A DNA stretch of 64,000 nucleotides from Hyphomicrobium zavarzinii ATCC 27496 (GTDB lineage: Bacteria > Pseudomonadota > Alphaproteobacteria > Rhizobiales > Hyphomicrobiaceae). How positions within the stretch are numbered: position 1 is the first letter of the stretch; each line of letters opens with the position of its first letter. Shown here piece after piece: positions 9,218-17,083 of this stretch. A program made the position numbers and the translations under genes. The DNA lies in contig NZ_KB911257.1 of NCBI RefSeq assembly GCF_000383415.1, positions 224,558 to 288,557 of the forward strand, written 5' to 3'. The notes beneath the pieces were generated by a model, which saw only the letters and a program-made list of their open reading frames with translations, was not told where the DNA came from and ran no database searches.

Positions 9218-10663
9218 CTATTTGAAGGTCACCATGAACCGCCGGGCAAGCTTGGTTCCGAAGATGTAGGCGGAGGCACTGAACGGCCACTGCGAAACGA
9301 CCTTGCCGCTACGGGCCTGGAAGTAGTTGCTCGTCGAGCCCCAGACGGTGCGCGAAAGCCGGTCCTGCAGCCACGCATTGAACTTGCGGAACCAATCGGG
9401 GTTCACCGACACCGTCTTGGCTCCGCGCTTCAGAAGCTTGGAAATGAGGGACGCGGCGAAGTCGGCCTGAGCCTCGTAGAACGACACCAGCGGCACGCTG
9501 TTCGTGTTAGGGCCGTACATCATGAAGAAGTTAGGGAAGCCCGGCACCATCAAACCCAGAAGCGCCTCGGGCTCGCCGTTCCACTTCTCATGTAGATCGA
9601 CGCCGCCTTCGCCCTTGACCTTGTAGCCACCGAGATAGTTCGCGGCGTCGAAGCCCGTGGCATAGACGATGAGGTCTAGCTCGTGCTCGGTGCCGTTGGC
9701 ATCCACCGCGCCTTTCGGCGTGAGCGATTTCACGGCATGGGGAATGAGCTCGACCTTCGGATTCTTCAGGTCGTCATAGTAGGTATCGCTGATGACCGTG
9801 CGGCGCGCCTCGAAGGGAAACGCGGGCGTGGCAAGCTTGAGGAGATCAGGCCTGTCTCCGAGAGAGGCGTGAAGGTAGGCGAGCGCCTGATCCGCACGCT
9901 TCTGGTTCGAGCGGCCGCCCTTGCGCGCGTGGCTCGCGCCGTACTGGCGCACGTCGTAGCCGGCGTAGAGCTTGAACCTCTTCCACCAGGACACGGGGCC
10001 GAAGCGATTCCAGCGGCGCTCGCTCGGCGTGAAATCGCGAGCGAGCTTCGGCAGCAGCCAGTTCGGCTCGATCTGGAAGATCTTAACCGACCTGGCATCG
10101 CGCGCGGCTTCCGAGATTACCTGCACCGCCGAGGACCCAGTGCCCAGGATGCCGACGCGCTTTCCATGCATCGTCAGCCCTTCAGGCCAACGCGACGTGT
10201 GCGTCTGATCGCCGAGGAACGGCGTCTCACCGCGCGCGAACGGCGGCAAAAGGGGAAGGTTCAGGAAGCCGACGGCGCTGATGACCGAGCGGAACGGGCC
10301 GTGCTTGGCGCCCGACGCCGTGGTCACGGTGTAAGTCTTGGTCTCGTCCGACCAGGCGACGGTATCGACCTTCTCGTTGAAGCGAATGTGGCGGACGATG
10401 TCCCATTTGGCAGCGACGTGATTGAGATAGTCGAGCAGCTCCTGCTGGCTCGCGTAGTTCCGCGTCCAGTCATAGGGCTCGAACGAAAACGAATAGATGT
10501 GCGATTCGAGATCGACCTCGGCACCGGGATACCTGTTGTTCCACCACGTGCCCCCAAGGCTTTGCTCCTGCTCGAAGATCGTGAAATCCGTAATGCCCCT
10601 TCTTTTGAGGGCAATGGCGGCGGCGAGGCCGCTAAAGCCTGAACCGATGATCGCAACAGGCAT
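9218..10663 (-). CDS. Flavin-containing monooxygenase, Baeyer-Villiger type
   Basis: Cytoplasmic FAD/NADPH monooxygenase of 481 aa. The FAD Rossmann motif GSGFSG starts at residue 7, followed by GGTWWNNRYPGA. The Baeyer-Villiger fingerprint F-x-G-x3-H-x3-W-P is present as FLGDQTHTSRWP, and the NADPH motif GTGSSA follows. It would insert oxygen into a ketone to give an ester or lactone, or oxidise a heteroatom. The ATG at 10663 has GAGGGG upstream; GTG at 10699 with AAGAGG is an alternative. It is divergent from a TorF porin across a palindromic promoter region. Confidence 0.88.
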   Translation of the reverse strand: MPVAIIGSGFSGLAAAIALKRRGITDFTIFEQEQSLGGTWWNNRYPGAEVDLESHIYSFSFEPYDWTRNYASQQELLDYLNHVAAKWDIVRHIRFNEKVDTVAWSDETKTYTVTTASGAKHGPFRSVISAVGFLNLPLLPPFARGETPFLGDQTHTSRWPEGLTMHGKRVGILGTGSSAVQVISEAARDARSVKIFQIEPNWLLPKLARDFTPSERRWNRFGPVSWWKRFKLYAGYDVRQYGASHARKGGRSNQKRADQALAYLHASLGDRPDLLKLATPAFPFEARRTVISDTYYDDLKNPKVELIPHAVKSLTPKGAVDANGTEHELDLIVYATGFDAANYLGGYKVKGEGGVDLHEKWNGEPEALLGLMVPGFPNFFMMYGPNTNSVPLVSFYEAQADFAASLISKLLKRGAKTVSVNPDWFRKFNAWLQDRLSRTVWGSTSNYFQARSGKVVSQWPFSASAYIFGTKLARRFMVTFK

Positions 10664-10711
10664 CACCGCATGCCCCTCAACCGAAGCCCTCGGGTTCACT
10701 CGCAACCTCTT

Positions 10712-10763
10712 CTTGACAAATGTCTATGTGGTCTATTAGTTAGACCTATTGACCATTGTCAAG
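10712..10763. promoter_or_regulatory. Interrupted palindrome with divergent promoter-like elements
   Basis: Outer arms CTTGACAAATG and CATTGTCAAG and inner arms GGTCTA (10730-10735) and TAGACC (10741-10746) share one centre at about 10738. On the minus strand TTGACA (plus 10757-10762) is 18 bp from TAATAG (plus 10733-10738), a good promoter for the monooxygenase. On the plus strand TTGACA (10713-10718) faces a weaker -10 near 10734-10741 for the porin. The inner palindrome sits over both -10 regions, as expected for a repressor site; the regulator is not in this window. Confidence 0.55.
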
Positions 10764-10921
10764 ATTGTTCTCTTGACCAGAGCGGAAGGGGCGCTCTGCA
10801 GAAACGAATGGCAAGGCACGGCCGCGATGTGGGTTGAGTTCAGCAACGACGCGGACAGACGGAGACGATTTCTTTTGGGTGCAGGAGACGGACAGGATCC
10901 GCCTGCAGAACGGGGGTTGAT

Positions 10922-11680
10922 ATGACGACAAAGAGTTTCGCGGGCGCGATTGCCGCTCTTGGACTTTCCCTTTGCGCGGCCACGACTGGGGCTCAAGCCG
11001 AGGACAGACAGTTCGGCTACGCGCTGACCATCACGGGTGCGAGCGAATTCATGTTCCGCGGCATCTCGTACACGGACGAAAAGCCCACCGCGAACCTCTA
11101 TGCCGAACTCAGCTACGGCATCGCCTACCTCGGACTGTGGACGTCCAACATCGACTATGGCCCGGTCGGCCCGTGGGAGCAGGACGTCTATCTCGGCATT
11201 CGTCCCGTCACCGGCCCTATCAACTGGGACATCGCCGCCTACTACTATCTCTACGGCAACCGCGACAGCGGCCAGTTCGGCTCGTCGTCCGACATCGATT
11301 ATTACGAGTTCAAGATCTCCGCGAGCACCACGCCCGTCACCAACATGACGGTTGGCGCGACGGTCTGGCTGACGCCCGACCAGGGTTATGCAGCGACCGA
11401 CAACATCTCGTACGAAGGCACGATTTCCTACGACCTGCCCAAGCTCGGCATCTTCTCGCCGACGATCAGCGGTCTCGTGGGCCACTCGGAGTCGGGCACC
11501 AACGTGTATTATCCGACCGGATACTGGGTGGGCGAAGATTCCTACACCTACTGGAACGCGGGCATGAAACTCGCGGTCGACAAGTTCTTCATGGATTTCC
11601 GCTACTGGGACACGACCTTGGATGACGGTCTCGCCGACTCTCGGTTCGTCTTCTCGGCAGGCGTCAACCTTTTGCCGTAG
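10922..11680 (+). CDS. TorF family putative porin
   Basis: Outer-membrane beta-barrel candidate of 252 aa. The signal peptide ends at AQA (about residue 26). The mature start FGYALTITGASEFMFRGIS, rich in aromatic residues, and YAELSYGIAYLGLWTSNIDYG are typical of the TorF/gcw_chp family. Alternating hydrophobic strands continue to the end, and the last residues are FSAGVNLLP. It probably lets a small solute across the outer membrane. A shared palindrome with the monooxygenase suggests co-regulation. Confidence 0.87.
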   Translation: MTTKSFAGAIAALGLSLCAATTGAQAEDRQFGYALTITGASEFMFRGISYTDEKPTANLYAELSYGIAYLGLWTSNIDYGPVGPWEQDVYLGIRPVTGPINWDIAAYYYLYGNRDSGQFGSSSDIDYYEFKISASTTPVTNMTVGATVWLTPDQGYAATDNISYEGTISYDLPKLGIFSPTISGLVGHSESGTNVYYPTGYWVGEDSYTYWNAGMKLAVDKFFMDFRYWDTTLDDGLADSRFVFSAGVNLLP

Positions 11681-11997
11681 CTTCGCGTCGGCAAAAGCCT
11701 GAGGACTTCCACCTTCAGGCTCACACTACCAGAGTACCTAGACTAACCCACACTTGGCCGCTGCGCTCCCAAGCGCGGCGGCTTTGCCGTTTTCGGCCCC
11801 GGACCGGCGTGGGCGCCCCATCATTGGCGCCCGTGACGCCCGCCTGGAGAACACCTTTCTCCGCGAAAAGAGATAAACTGACCGGGGTCCGGCCGGGTCC
11901 GGACACCTCATTCGACCCCCGTGAGGCCTTACTCTCACCCCGACTCGCGCGCTACCAATGCGATCTTGATTACCCGAGGGGCGCAAATTCCGCCCCG
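11681..11997 (+). other. Intergenic region with porin terminator
   Basis: It holds a terminator-like hairpin for the porin (AGCCTGA at 11696-11702 with TCAGGCT at 11715-11721), a GGGCGCC/GGCGCCC inverted repeat near 11812-11833, and a GTCCGG-rich short repeat near 11887-11906. An open frame runs in from 11809 but has no ribosome-binding site and no family resemblance before the signal peptide of the next gene. Confidence 0.5.
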
Positions 11998-13167
11998 ATG
12001 TGGCAAAAGCATCGCATGGATCGACATTCGCCAAAGCGCGCATCCCTAGCCCTCGCCATCACCCTCGCGGCGAGTGGTTTGCTCGCGTTTGCGCGGCCGG
12101 GCCTTGCGCAAGAGGCGACGGACGCGGCGGCGGGCTCTGTTCCGGCCGCGGCGGACGAGATCGCTGATATTTTCAGCAAGGTGGGCGATCAGCTCTACGA
12201 CGAGTGCATCTTCGAGCTCTCCGACGAGCAGGTCGAGGTGCAGGCCGCTCTCATTCAGTCCTACATCCAGCAGGGCGCGGAAAGCGCGATGGCGCGCAAA
12301 CTGGCCGCGGCCCAGATCCAGCCTCCCAAGCTCTCGGAAAAATGCGAGCAGGTGCGGAAATCGCCGCCGCCTCCACCTTCGGCTCCCGCCCTGAACTGGA
12401 CGACCACCACGCTTCCGATCCCAAAGAAGCCGGTTGTCGAAGCAGCACCCAAACCCGCCAAGCCCGCAGGGCCCGCCCCTGTCATCACGCTTGCGAACAA
12501 GAAGGTGTTGCCGCAGTGGGATTGCGCCGATGGCGTCGACTTCGTAACCATTCACATCAAGGGCTATGAGCGAAAGCTCACCGGCGGAGAAATCTGCAAC
12601 CCGTTCGAGGACGTGGTGCACGAAGTGCCGCCTTCGGTGCCGAGCTTCCGCCTCGGCTATACCATCAAGACCGGGCGTCTTTTCATCATCTCGGATGCTC
12701 CTCAGATAAACGGCCAAACGGTCGTGTGGGGTCTCTCGGGACGAGATATCTGCCGAAATAACCCCGATCCCGATTGCTTTGCCGCCAAGGCCATCGGTCC
12801 CCTGCCGCCCGGCGAATACACCTTTGCCTCAGAGCGCGGCCAGCGCGTGAGCTGGGGCCCGCGCACGAAGCGGCACGTGGCCGGCATCTACCTTCGAAAG
12901 CTCTGGAACCGCGATCTGTTCAGCCCGCAGCACACGGCCGCGATCCTGGCGCGCGGAAACATTGCGATCCACATGCGCCTCAAGGGGGAGATGTCGGAAG
13001 CGTGCATCGGGCTCGAGCCCAAGGGGTGGGCCTACGTCGCGTCCCTGATCAAGGAGGGGCGGGCCACCGGTCTCAACGTCTATATCGACGAGCCACACCC
13101 GCAGATCGCGGAGGCGCCCCCGGTGATCGTCGCGTCCTCGTTCTCGCTCACGTCGCTCTTCAAGTGA
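11998..13167 (+). CDS. Secreted protein with L,D-transpeptidase-like C-terminal domain
   Basis: Protein of 389 aa, or 383 aa if the ATG at 12016 is used. A signal peptide (ALAITLAASGLLAFARPG, cleavage near LAQ) is followed by a helical region rich in Ala and Gln, then a Pro-rich linker (about residues 120-165), then a C-terminal domain of about 200 aa. That domain has GNIAIHMRLKGE followed by MSEACIGLEPKGW, an H...S-x-x-C arrangement like the L,D-transpeptidase/DUF2778 active site, and GPLPPGEYTF before it. A role in cross-linking or cutting periplasmic peptidoglycan is inference. The gene stands alone. Confidence 0.7.
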   Translation: MWQKHRMDRHSPKRASLALAITLAASGLLAFARPGLAQEATDAAAGSVPAAADEIADIFSKVGDQLYDECIFELSDEQVEVQAALIQSYIQQGAESAMARKLAAAQIQPPKLSEKCEQVRKSPPPPPSAPALNWTTTTLPIPKKPVVEAAPKPAKPAGPAPVITLANKKVLPQWDCADGVDFVTIHIKGYERKLTGGEICNPFEDVVHEVPPSVPSFRLGYTIKTGRLFIISDAPQINGQTVVWGLSGRDICRNNPDPDCFAAKAIGPLPPGEYTFASERGQRVSWGPRTKRHVAGIYLRKLWNRDLFSPQHTAAILARGNIAIHMRLKGEMSEACIGLEPKGWAYVASLIKEGRATGLNVYIDEPHPQIAEAPPVIVASSFSLTSLFK

Positions 13168-13203
13168 CGCGGCCGGTGCGATCGCTGAAAATGGGAGTTT
13201 GGG

Positions 13204-13280
13204 TGGTACCGCCTCCCCGGATCGAACGGGGGACCTCTAGATCCACAATCTAGCGCTCTAACCAGCTGAGCTAAGGCGGC
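13204..13280 (-). tRNA. tRNA-His (GTG)
   Basis: Complete 77-nt cloverleaf including an encoded CCA (13204-13206). The anticodon loop TTGTGGA carries GTG at positions 34-36, closed by CTAGA/TCTAG. The acceptor stem is GCCGCCT paired with AGGCGGT, giving a G1-U72 wobble. The discriminator is A73, and the base before G1 is A, so no genomic G-1 is present. This matches the unusual alphaproteobacterial tRNA-His class and differs from the standard bacterial type (G-1, C73). Confidence 0.96.
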
Positions 13281-13401
13281 TTACCGGTGGGGACTCGCGC
13301 TTTGCGCAACGATTTCATCGCTGCGGGGCGAGCCCTGTCAACCATCAAACCTGTGCAGCCAGCCTCGGAATGTTCAGATCAGCGTTCTAAATCAACGCCC
13401 T

Positions 13402-13433
13402 AGAAACAAAATCTCGGCTCGTGAGAAGCCGAG
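13402..13433 (-). terminator. Probable terminator of the HigA-like gene
   Basis: A hairpin of CTCGGCT (13413-13419) and AGCCGAG (13427-13433) is followed on the minus strand by the T-rich GATTTTGTTTCTA. It lies 120 bp past the HigA-like stop codon; no gene is seen between them. Confidence 0.45.
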
Positions 13434-13552
13434 ACCGAGACGTGCCGTAGGCCTGCTTGGGGAGCTTATAGAAGCGGGGCGACCTTCCCGCAAGATCAAT
13501 GATCGACGGCGGCAAATCGCCAAAGTTGCATAGTCTTGCAAGGGGCGCCGCC

Positions 13553-13912
13553 CTAAACGAGCTGCCGCTTCCGCGATGCCTTCGTCGTCTTGGCGAGCGG
13601 GCGCATGGATTGGCGGAAATCGCCTTCCGGCTGCACCCGCCATGCATCGTGATGCGCCTGGAGGACAAGCCAGTACAGCGCGCTTGTGCCAGACAGCCTG
13701 GCCAATCCCAGAGCCATATCCGCGGAGACCCGCCCGCGCTTGTCGAGGAAGCGGGAGACCGTCTTGCCCGAAACACCCAACTCCTTCGCCAGCTTCTTCT
13801 TCGAGACGCTGAGATGGGGGAAGATGTCTTGACTGAAGATCTCGCCCGGGTGGGGTGGCCCCAGAAGTATGAACTCCTCTCGCTCCTGTTCCTTGAATCT
13901 ACAATTTTTCAT
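13553..13912 (-). CDS. higA: HigA family addiction-module antitoxin, orphan
   Basis: Small DNA-binding protein of 119 aa with the HigA layout: PPHPGEIF near residue 20, an XRE-type helix-turn-helix (KKLAKELGVSGKTVSRFLDK, about 39-58), then VSADMALGLARLSGTSALYW and the C-terminal LQAHHDAW. In a working module the HigB toxin gene lies directly upstream on the same strand. No HigB-like frame is visible from 13913 to 14363, nor between the stop codon and 13400. It is thus a stand-alone regulator or the remnant of a module. Confidence 0.78.
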   Translation of the reverse strand: MKNCRFKEQEREEFILLGPPHPGEIFSQDIFPHLSVSKKKLAKELGVSGKTVSRFLDKRGRVSADMALGLARLSGTSALYWLVLQAHHDAWRVQPEGDFRQSMRPLAKTTKASRKRQLV

Positions 13913-14363
13913 CGGGTTATTTCGTTTTCTTGTTTCTCCCTTTCAATCTAATATGATTGTCGCAATTCCATCATATCGAAATCTCGAGAAACCACGCGCA
14001 AAGACAAACGCGTGCTTTTATTGTCACGCGCCGGCACGACCTGCTGCCCCCGCAGGGCTCCGGCAATTACAGCGGACGATGCGGTCCGCTTCGCTCGTTC
14101 ACCTTTGCATCACCAATTCCGGCTAGGCTTTTCTTCTCATTTTGTTGTTTTCCGATTCCCTGTCCGCGTGATCCGGGTCTCAGGACATGCTGCGGACGTC
14201 GCCTTACTCCACGTTGATTTTCTGAACAGTTGTTTGCGTGCGTCCCCCGTCGGAAGGCGGCGCTTCAGCGCCTCGCGTCACCTTCGCAAAACCACCATCA
14301 AACCTTTTGTAGAAAGGTGAGAGGGCGCTGCCACGCGGCGTGGCCCGCTGCAACGGAGACCCG
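13913..14363. other. Intergenic region, no gene recognised
   Basis: The first 100 bp are AT-rich and probably hold the HigA promoter. Frames on the plus strand (for example 14012-14320) have no family resemblance, no ribosome-binding site and a composition unlike neighbouring genes. A short GC-rich palindrome (GCCACGC/GCGTGGC, about 14330-14344) precedes the next gene. Confidence 0.4.
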
Positions 14364-16028
14364 ATGATGCGTCAGTTGCTGTTGCCATTCGTGCCTCGCT
14401 ATCTGCCGCTCTCGCTGTCGGTCGCCGGGACGCTCGCGCTCTGTGTCCTCGCCTGGCGCAACCCGGACATCGCTCCCTATCTTTCAGCGCCCATTCTGGT
14501 TTTTCTCTTTTTCTCTGCGCTCGGCGTCCGCGATCTCCTGCAGACGAAGCACGCCATTCTCCGCAATTATCCGATCGCCGCGCATTTGCGCTTCCTGCTC
14601 GAAAACATTCGGCCGGAAATGCGCCAGTACTTCTTCGAGGCAGACAAGGACGGATCGCCGTTTCCCCGCGACAAGCGGGCCATCGTCTATCAGCGCGCCA
14701 AAAAGGAGCTCGACAAGCGCCCCTTCGGAACCCAGTACGACGTCTACGAGAACCGCTACGAATGGCTCCACCATTCCATGGCACCGAAGGAGCCGTCCCG
14801 CGATCCCTTCCGCGTTCTCGTCGGCGGCCCGCAGTGCGCCCAGCCCTATTCAGCGTCGGTCTTCAACATCTCGGCCATGAGCTACGGCTCGCTTTCGGCC
14901 AATGCCATCCGCTCTCTCAACAAGGGCGCCAAGATCGGCGGATTTGCCCACGACACGGGGGAGGGGGGCTTCACGCCGTACCATCGCGAGAACGAGGGCG
15001 ACATCATCCTGCAGATCGGATCTGGCTATTTCGCGTGCCGGAACCCCGATGGCTCGTTCTCACCGGATCGCTTTGCCGAGGTTTCTGCCGATCCGCAGAT
15101 CAAGATGATCGAGCTCAAGCTCTCCCAAGGCGCCAAACCCGGGCATGGCGGCGTGCTGCCGGCTGCGAAGGTCACCGAGGAGGTCGCGCGCATCCGCGGC
15201 ATCGAGGTGGGGCGCGACTGCATCTCGCCCGCGCGGCACCCGGCCTTCACGACGCCTCTCGAGCTCATGCAGTTCGTCGCAGAACTGCGCCGTCTTTCCG
15301 GCGGCAAGCCCATCGGCTTCAAGCTCTGCATCGGGCATCAATGGGAGTTTCTTGCCGTGGTCAAGGCGATGCTGGAGACGGGCATCACGCCGGACTTCAT
15401 CGTCGTCGACGGCAAGGAAGGCGGCACAGGCGCCGCACCGCTCGAGTTCATGGATCACATGGGCATGCCGCTGCGCGACGGGCTCGCCTTCGTCCATGCA
15501 GCGCTCGTGGGCACCAACCTGCGCGACCGCATCAAGATCGGCGCCTCGGGCAAGATTGCAACCGCCTTCGACATGGCGCGCGTAATGGCGATCGGCGCGG
15601 ACTGGTGCAACGCTGCCCGCGGCTTCATGTTTGCCGTCGGCTGCATTCAGGCCCAGCAGTGCCACACCGACCGCTGCCCGACCGGTGTCGCAACGCAAGA
15701 TCCGCTGCGCCAGCGGGCGATCTCCGTGCCGAACAAGGCGCTGCGCGTCGCGCAGTTCCACAAGGAAACCGTCAAGGCGCTGGCCGAGCTTGTGGCTGCG
15801 GCCGGCCTCGATCATCCCGGCGAGCTCAAGCCCCATCATTTCATGCACCGGGCCGCGCCGGATCGCGTCGTTACTTTCGCCGAGCTCTATCCCGCGCTCC
15901 GTCCCGGCGAGCTGTTGTCGGGAACCCGCGACAGGCACTTCGAGGCAGCCTGGGCCTTGGCACGCGCCGACAGCTTCGCGCCCTCCAGCCATGGCATTCA
16001 CTTCGTTCCCGTGCTCGCGGCCGAATGA
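14364..16028 (+). CDS. FMN-binding glutamate synthase family protein
   Basis: Protein of 554 aa with two N-terminal membrane segments (about residues 12-30 and 38-55), followed by the FMN/iron-sulfur barrel of the glutamate synthase large subunit. ISAMSYGSLSANAIRSLNKG, TGEGGFTPYH, KPGHGGVLP, DGKEGGTGAAP and the cysteine-rich CIQAQQCHTDRCPTGV are all conserved. No amidotransferase domain is present. GGAG precedes ATG 14364. Homologues occur without a GltD partner, and their substrate is not established. A membrane-anchored flavoenzyme fits; the reaction is unknown. Confidence 0.9.
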   Translation: MMRQLLLPFVPRYLPLSLSVAGTLALCVLAWRNPDIAPYLSAPILVFLFFSALGVRDLLQTKHAILRNYPIAAHLRFLLENIRPEMRQYFFEADKDGSPFPRDKRAIVYQRAKKELDKRPFGTQYDVYENRYEWLHHSMAPKEPSRDPFRVLVGGPQCAQPYSASVFNISAMSYGSLSANAIRSLNKGAKIGGFAHDTGEGGFTPYHRENEGDIILQIGSGYFACRNPDGSFSPDRFAEVSADPQIKMIELKLSQGAKPGHGGVLPAAKVTEEVARIRGIEVGRDCISPARHPAFTTPLELMQFVAELRRLSGGKPIGFKLCIGHQWEFLAVVKAMLETGITPDFIVVDGKEGGTGAAPLEFMDHMGMPLRDGLAFVHAALVGTNLRDRIKIGASGKIATAFDMARVMAIGADWCNAARGFMFAVGCIQAQQCHTDRCPTGVATQDPLRQRAISVPNKALRVAQFHKETVKALAELVAAAGLDHPGELKPHHFMHRAAPDRVVTFAELYPALRPGELLSGTRDRHFEAAWALARADSFAPSSHGIHFVPVLAAE

Positions 16029-16029
16029 T

Positions 16030-16105
16030 CTAGAGCGCGATCAATTTGGATTGAACCAGGATCACGCTTCGGACCAATGGGGTCCGAAGCGATCATGGTC
16101 TAGTC
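16030..16105. repeat. Palindromic dispersed repeat, likely terminator
   Basis: The segment has a perfect 10-bp hairpin, GCTTCGGACC (16066-16075) and GGTCCGAAGC (16081-16090), inside a longer element bounded by CTAG at both ends. A degenerate relative lies at about 47861-47925 (shared TCACGCTTCGG and AAGCGATC blocks). It sits between convergent genes and just beyond the end of the long minus-strand array, so it may also stop transcription. Confidence 0.6.
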
Positions 16106-17047
16106 ACGATCCACACGCTGCCAGGGCGCTTGGGGATCAAACGTCTGCATGCGACCGGCGATCCGCGCCGTGTCGGGTCCCAGATCGCGCTGATAGACGA
16201 CGCCATCCTGATTGACGATGAACGTCATGATACCGGACGCCCCGTAGACGGCGGGGATGGCCGCGAGCGCGAAGCCGCCGATCATGCGGCCACCGACTAA
16301 ATAGTTCTGTGCGCCGCCCGAGGCGTCTTTGCCCTGCGCGGTGAGCACGTGGAACACATAGCCATGATACGGCGCGGGCCGATCCTTACGGGCCGAGTAC
16401 CCTTCCGCACGGGCGTCCGCCACCAACGGCCCGAGAGGACTTTCGGGCTCTCCCTCTTCCGTAGGCCAGTAGAGGCCGTCCATCTTTCCGTCGCTGCTCA
16501 ACAGGCGGCGAGCGTACTGGACGCCTTTCCCATCCCGGTCGGCCTCCGCATATTCCCTTTGCGCGTCGACATAGGCGTGCATCACCTCTATAGCGGAGAG
16601 CTCGTTTTCGCCGATGCGGCGCGCGAGGATTTCATCGGCGCCGGCGGCCGTGTCGAACCACCATTTTCCGGCCGACTGTGCAATGGGAATTGGGAAGGGA
16701 TAGTCGTCCTTTCCCAGGTACAGGGTATAGGGTCCGCCGCCGGGCGCCTCACGCAGCTCGTGCGCTTCGTCATAAGCTGCCACGAAACGCTTTCTCGCCG
16801 CCGCGTCGGCCACCTCGTCCCCGGAGCTTGCCAGCTTGCGGCCTTCGTGGCCGAGCACCGTGACGATATCTCGGGGATTGCCGGACTTAACGGAGGCGAC
16901 CAGTGCATCCACGGCCTCTTGCGGGGAGGCATACGTGGCGGGCCTCGCATCGGCCGCACTCCCCATAAGCGAGAGAAACCCGAGAGAGACCAGCGAAGCG
17001 AGCGCATATCGCCGGGTTTTGGAACCAGTCTTTTCCGTCGGAGACAT
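16100..17047 (-). CDS. DUF2950 domain protein, exported
   Basis: Protein of 315 aa. A signal peptide with a twin-arginine-like start (TRRYALASL) ends near ADA. The body matches DUF2950: SPQEAVDALVASVKSGNPRD, then GGPYTLYLGKDDYPFPIP, GKWWFDTAAGADEIL, and the C-terminal HGYVFHVLTAQG with FIVNQDGVVYQRDLG. The family has no assigned function and often sits next to DUF3300, as here (36-bp gap). It is the last gene of the 13-gene minus-strand array and is followed by a hairpin. Location in the periplasm is inferred from the signal. Confidence 0.88.
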   Translation of the reverse strand: MSPTEKTGSKTRRYALASLVSLGFLSLMGSAADARPATYASPQEAVDALVASVKSGNPRDIVTVLGHEGRKLASSGDEVADAAARKRFVAAYDEAHELREAPGGGPYTLYLGKDDYPFPIPIAQSAGKWWFDTAAGADEILARRIGENELSAIEVMHAYVDAQREYAEADRDGKGVQYARRLLSSDGKMDGLYWPTEEGEPESPLGPLVADARAEGYSARKDRPAPYHGYVFHVLTAQGKDASGGAQNYLVGGRMIGGFALAAIPAVYGASGIMTFIVNQDGVVYQRDLGPDTARIAGRMQTFDPQAPWQRVDRD

Positions 17048-17083
17048 CGAAACCTCCTCGTGACCGATTGAAGCGAAATCGAC

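Noticed and set aside
14012-14320. 102-codon plus-strand ORF between HigA and the FMN protein
   Set aside because: No start signal and no family; irregular composition.
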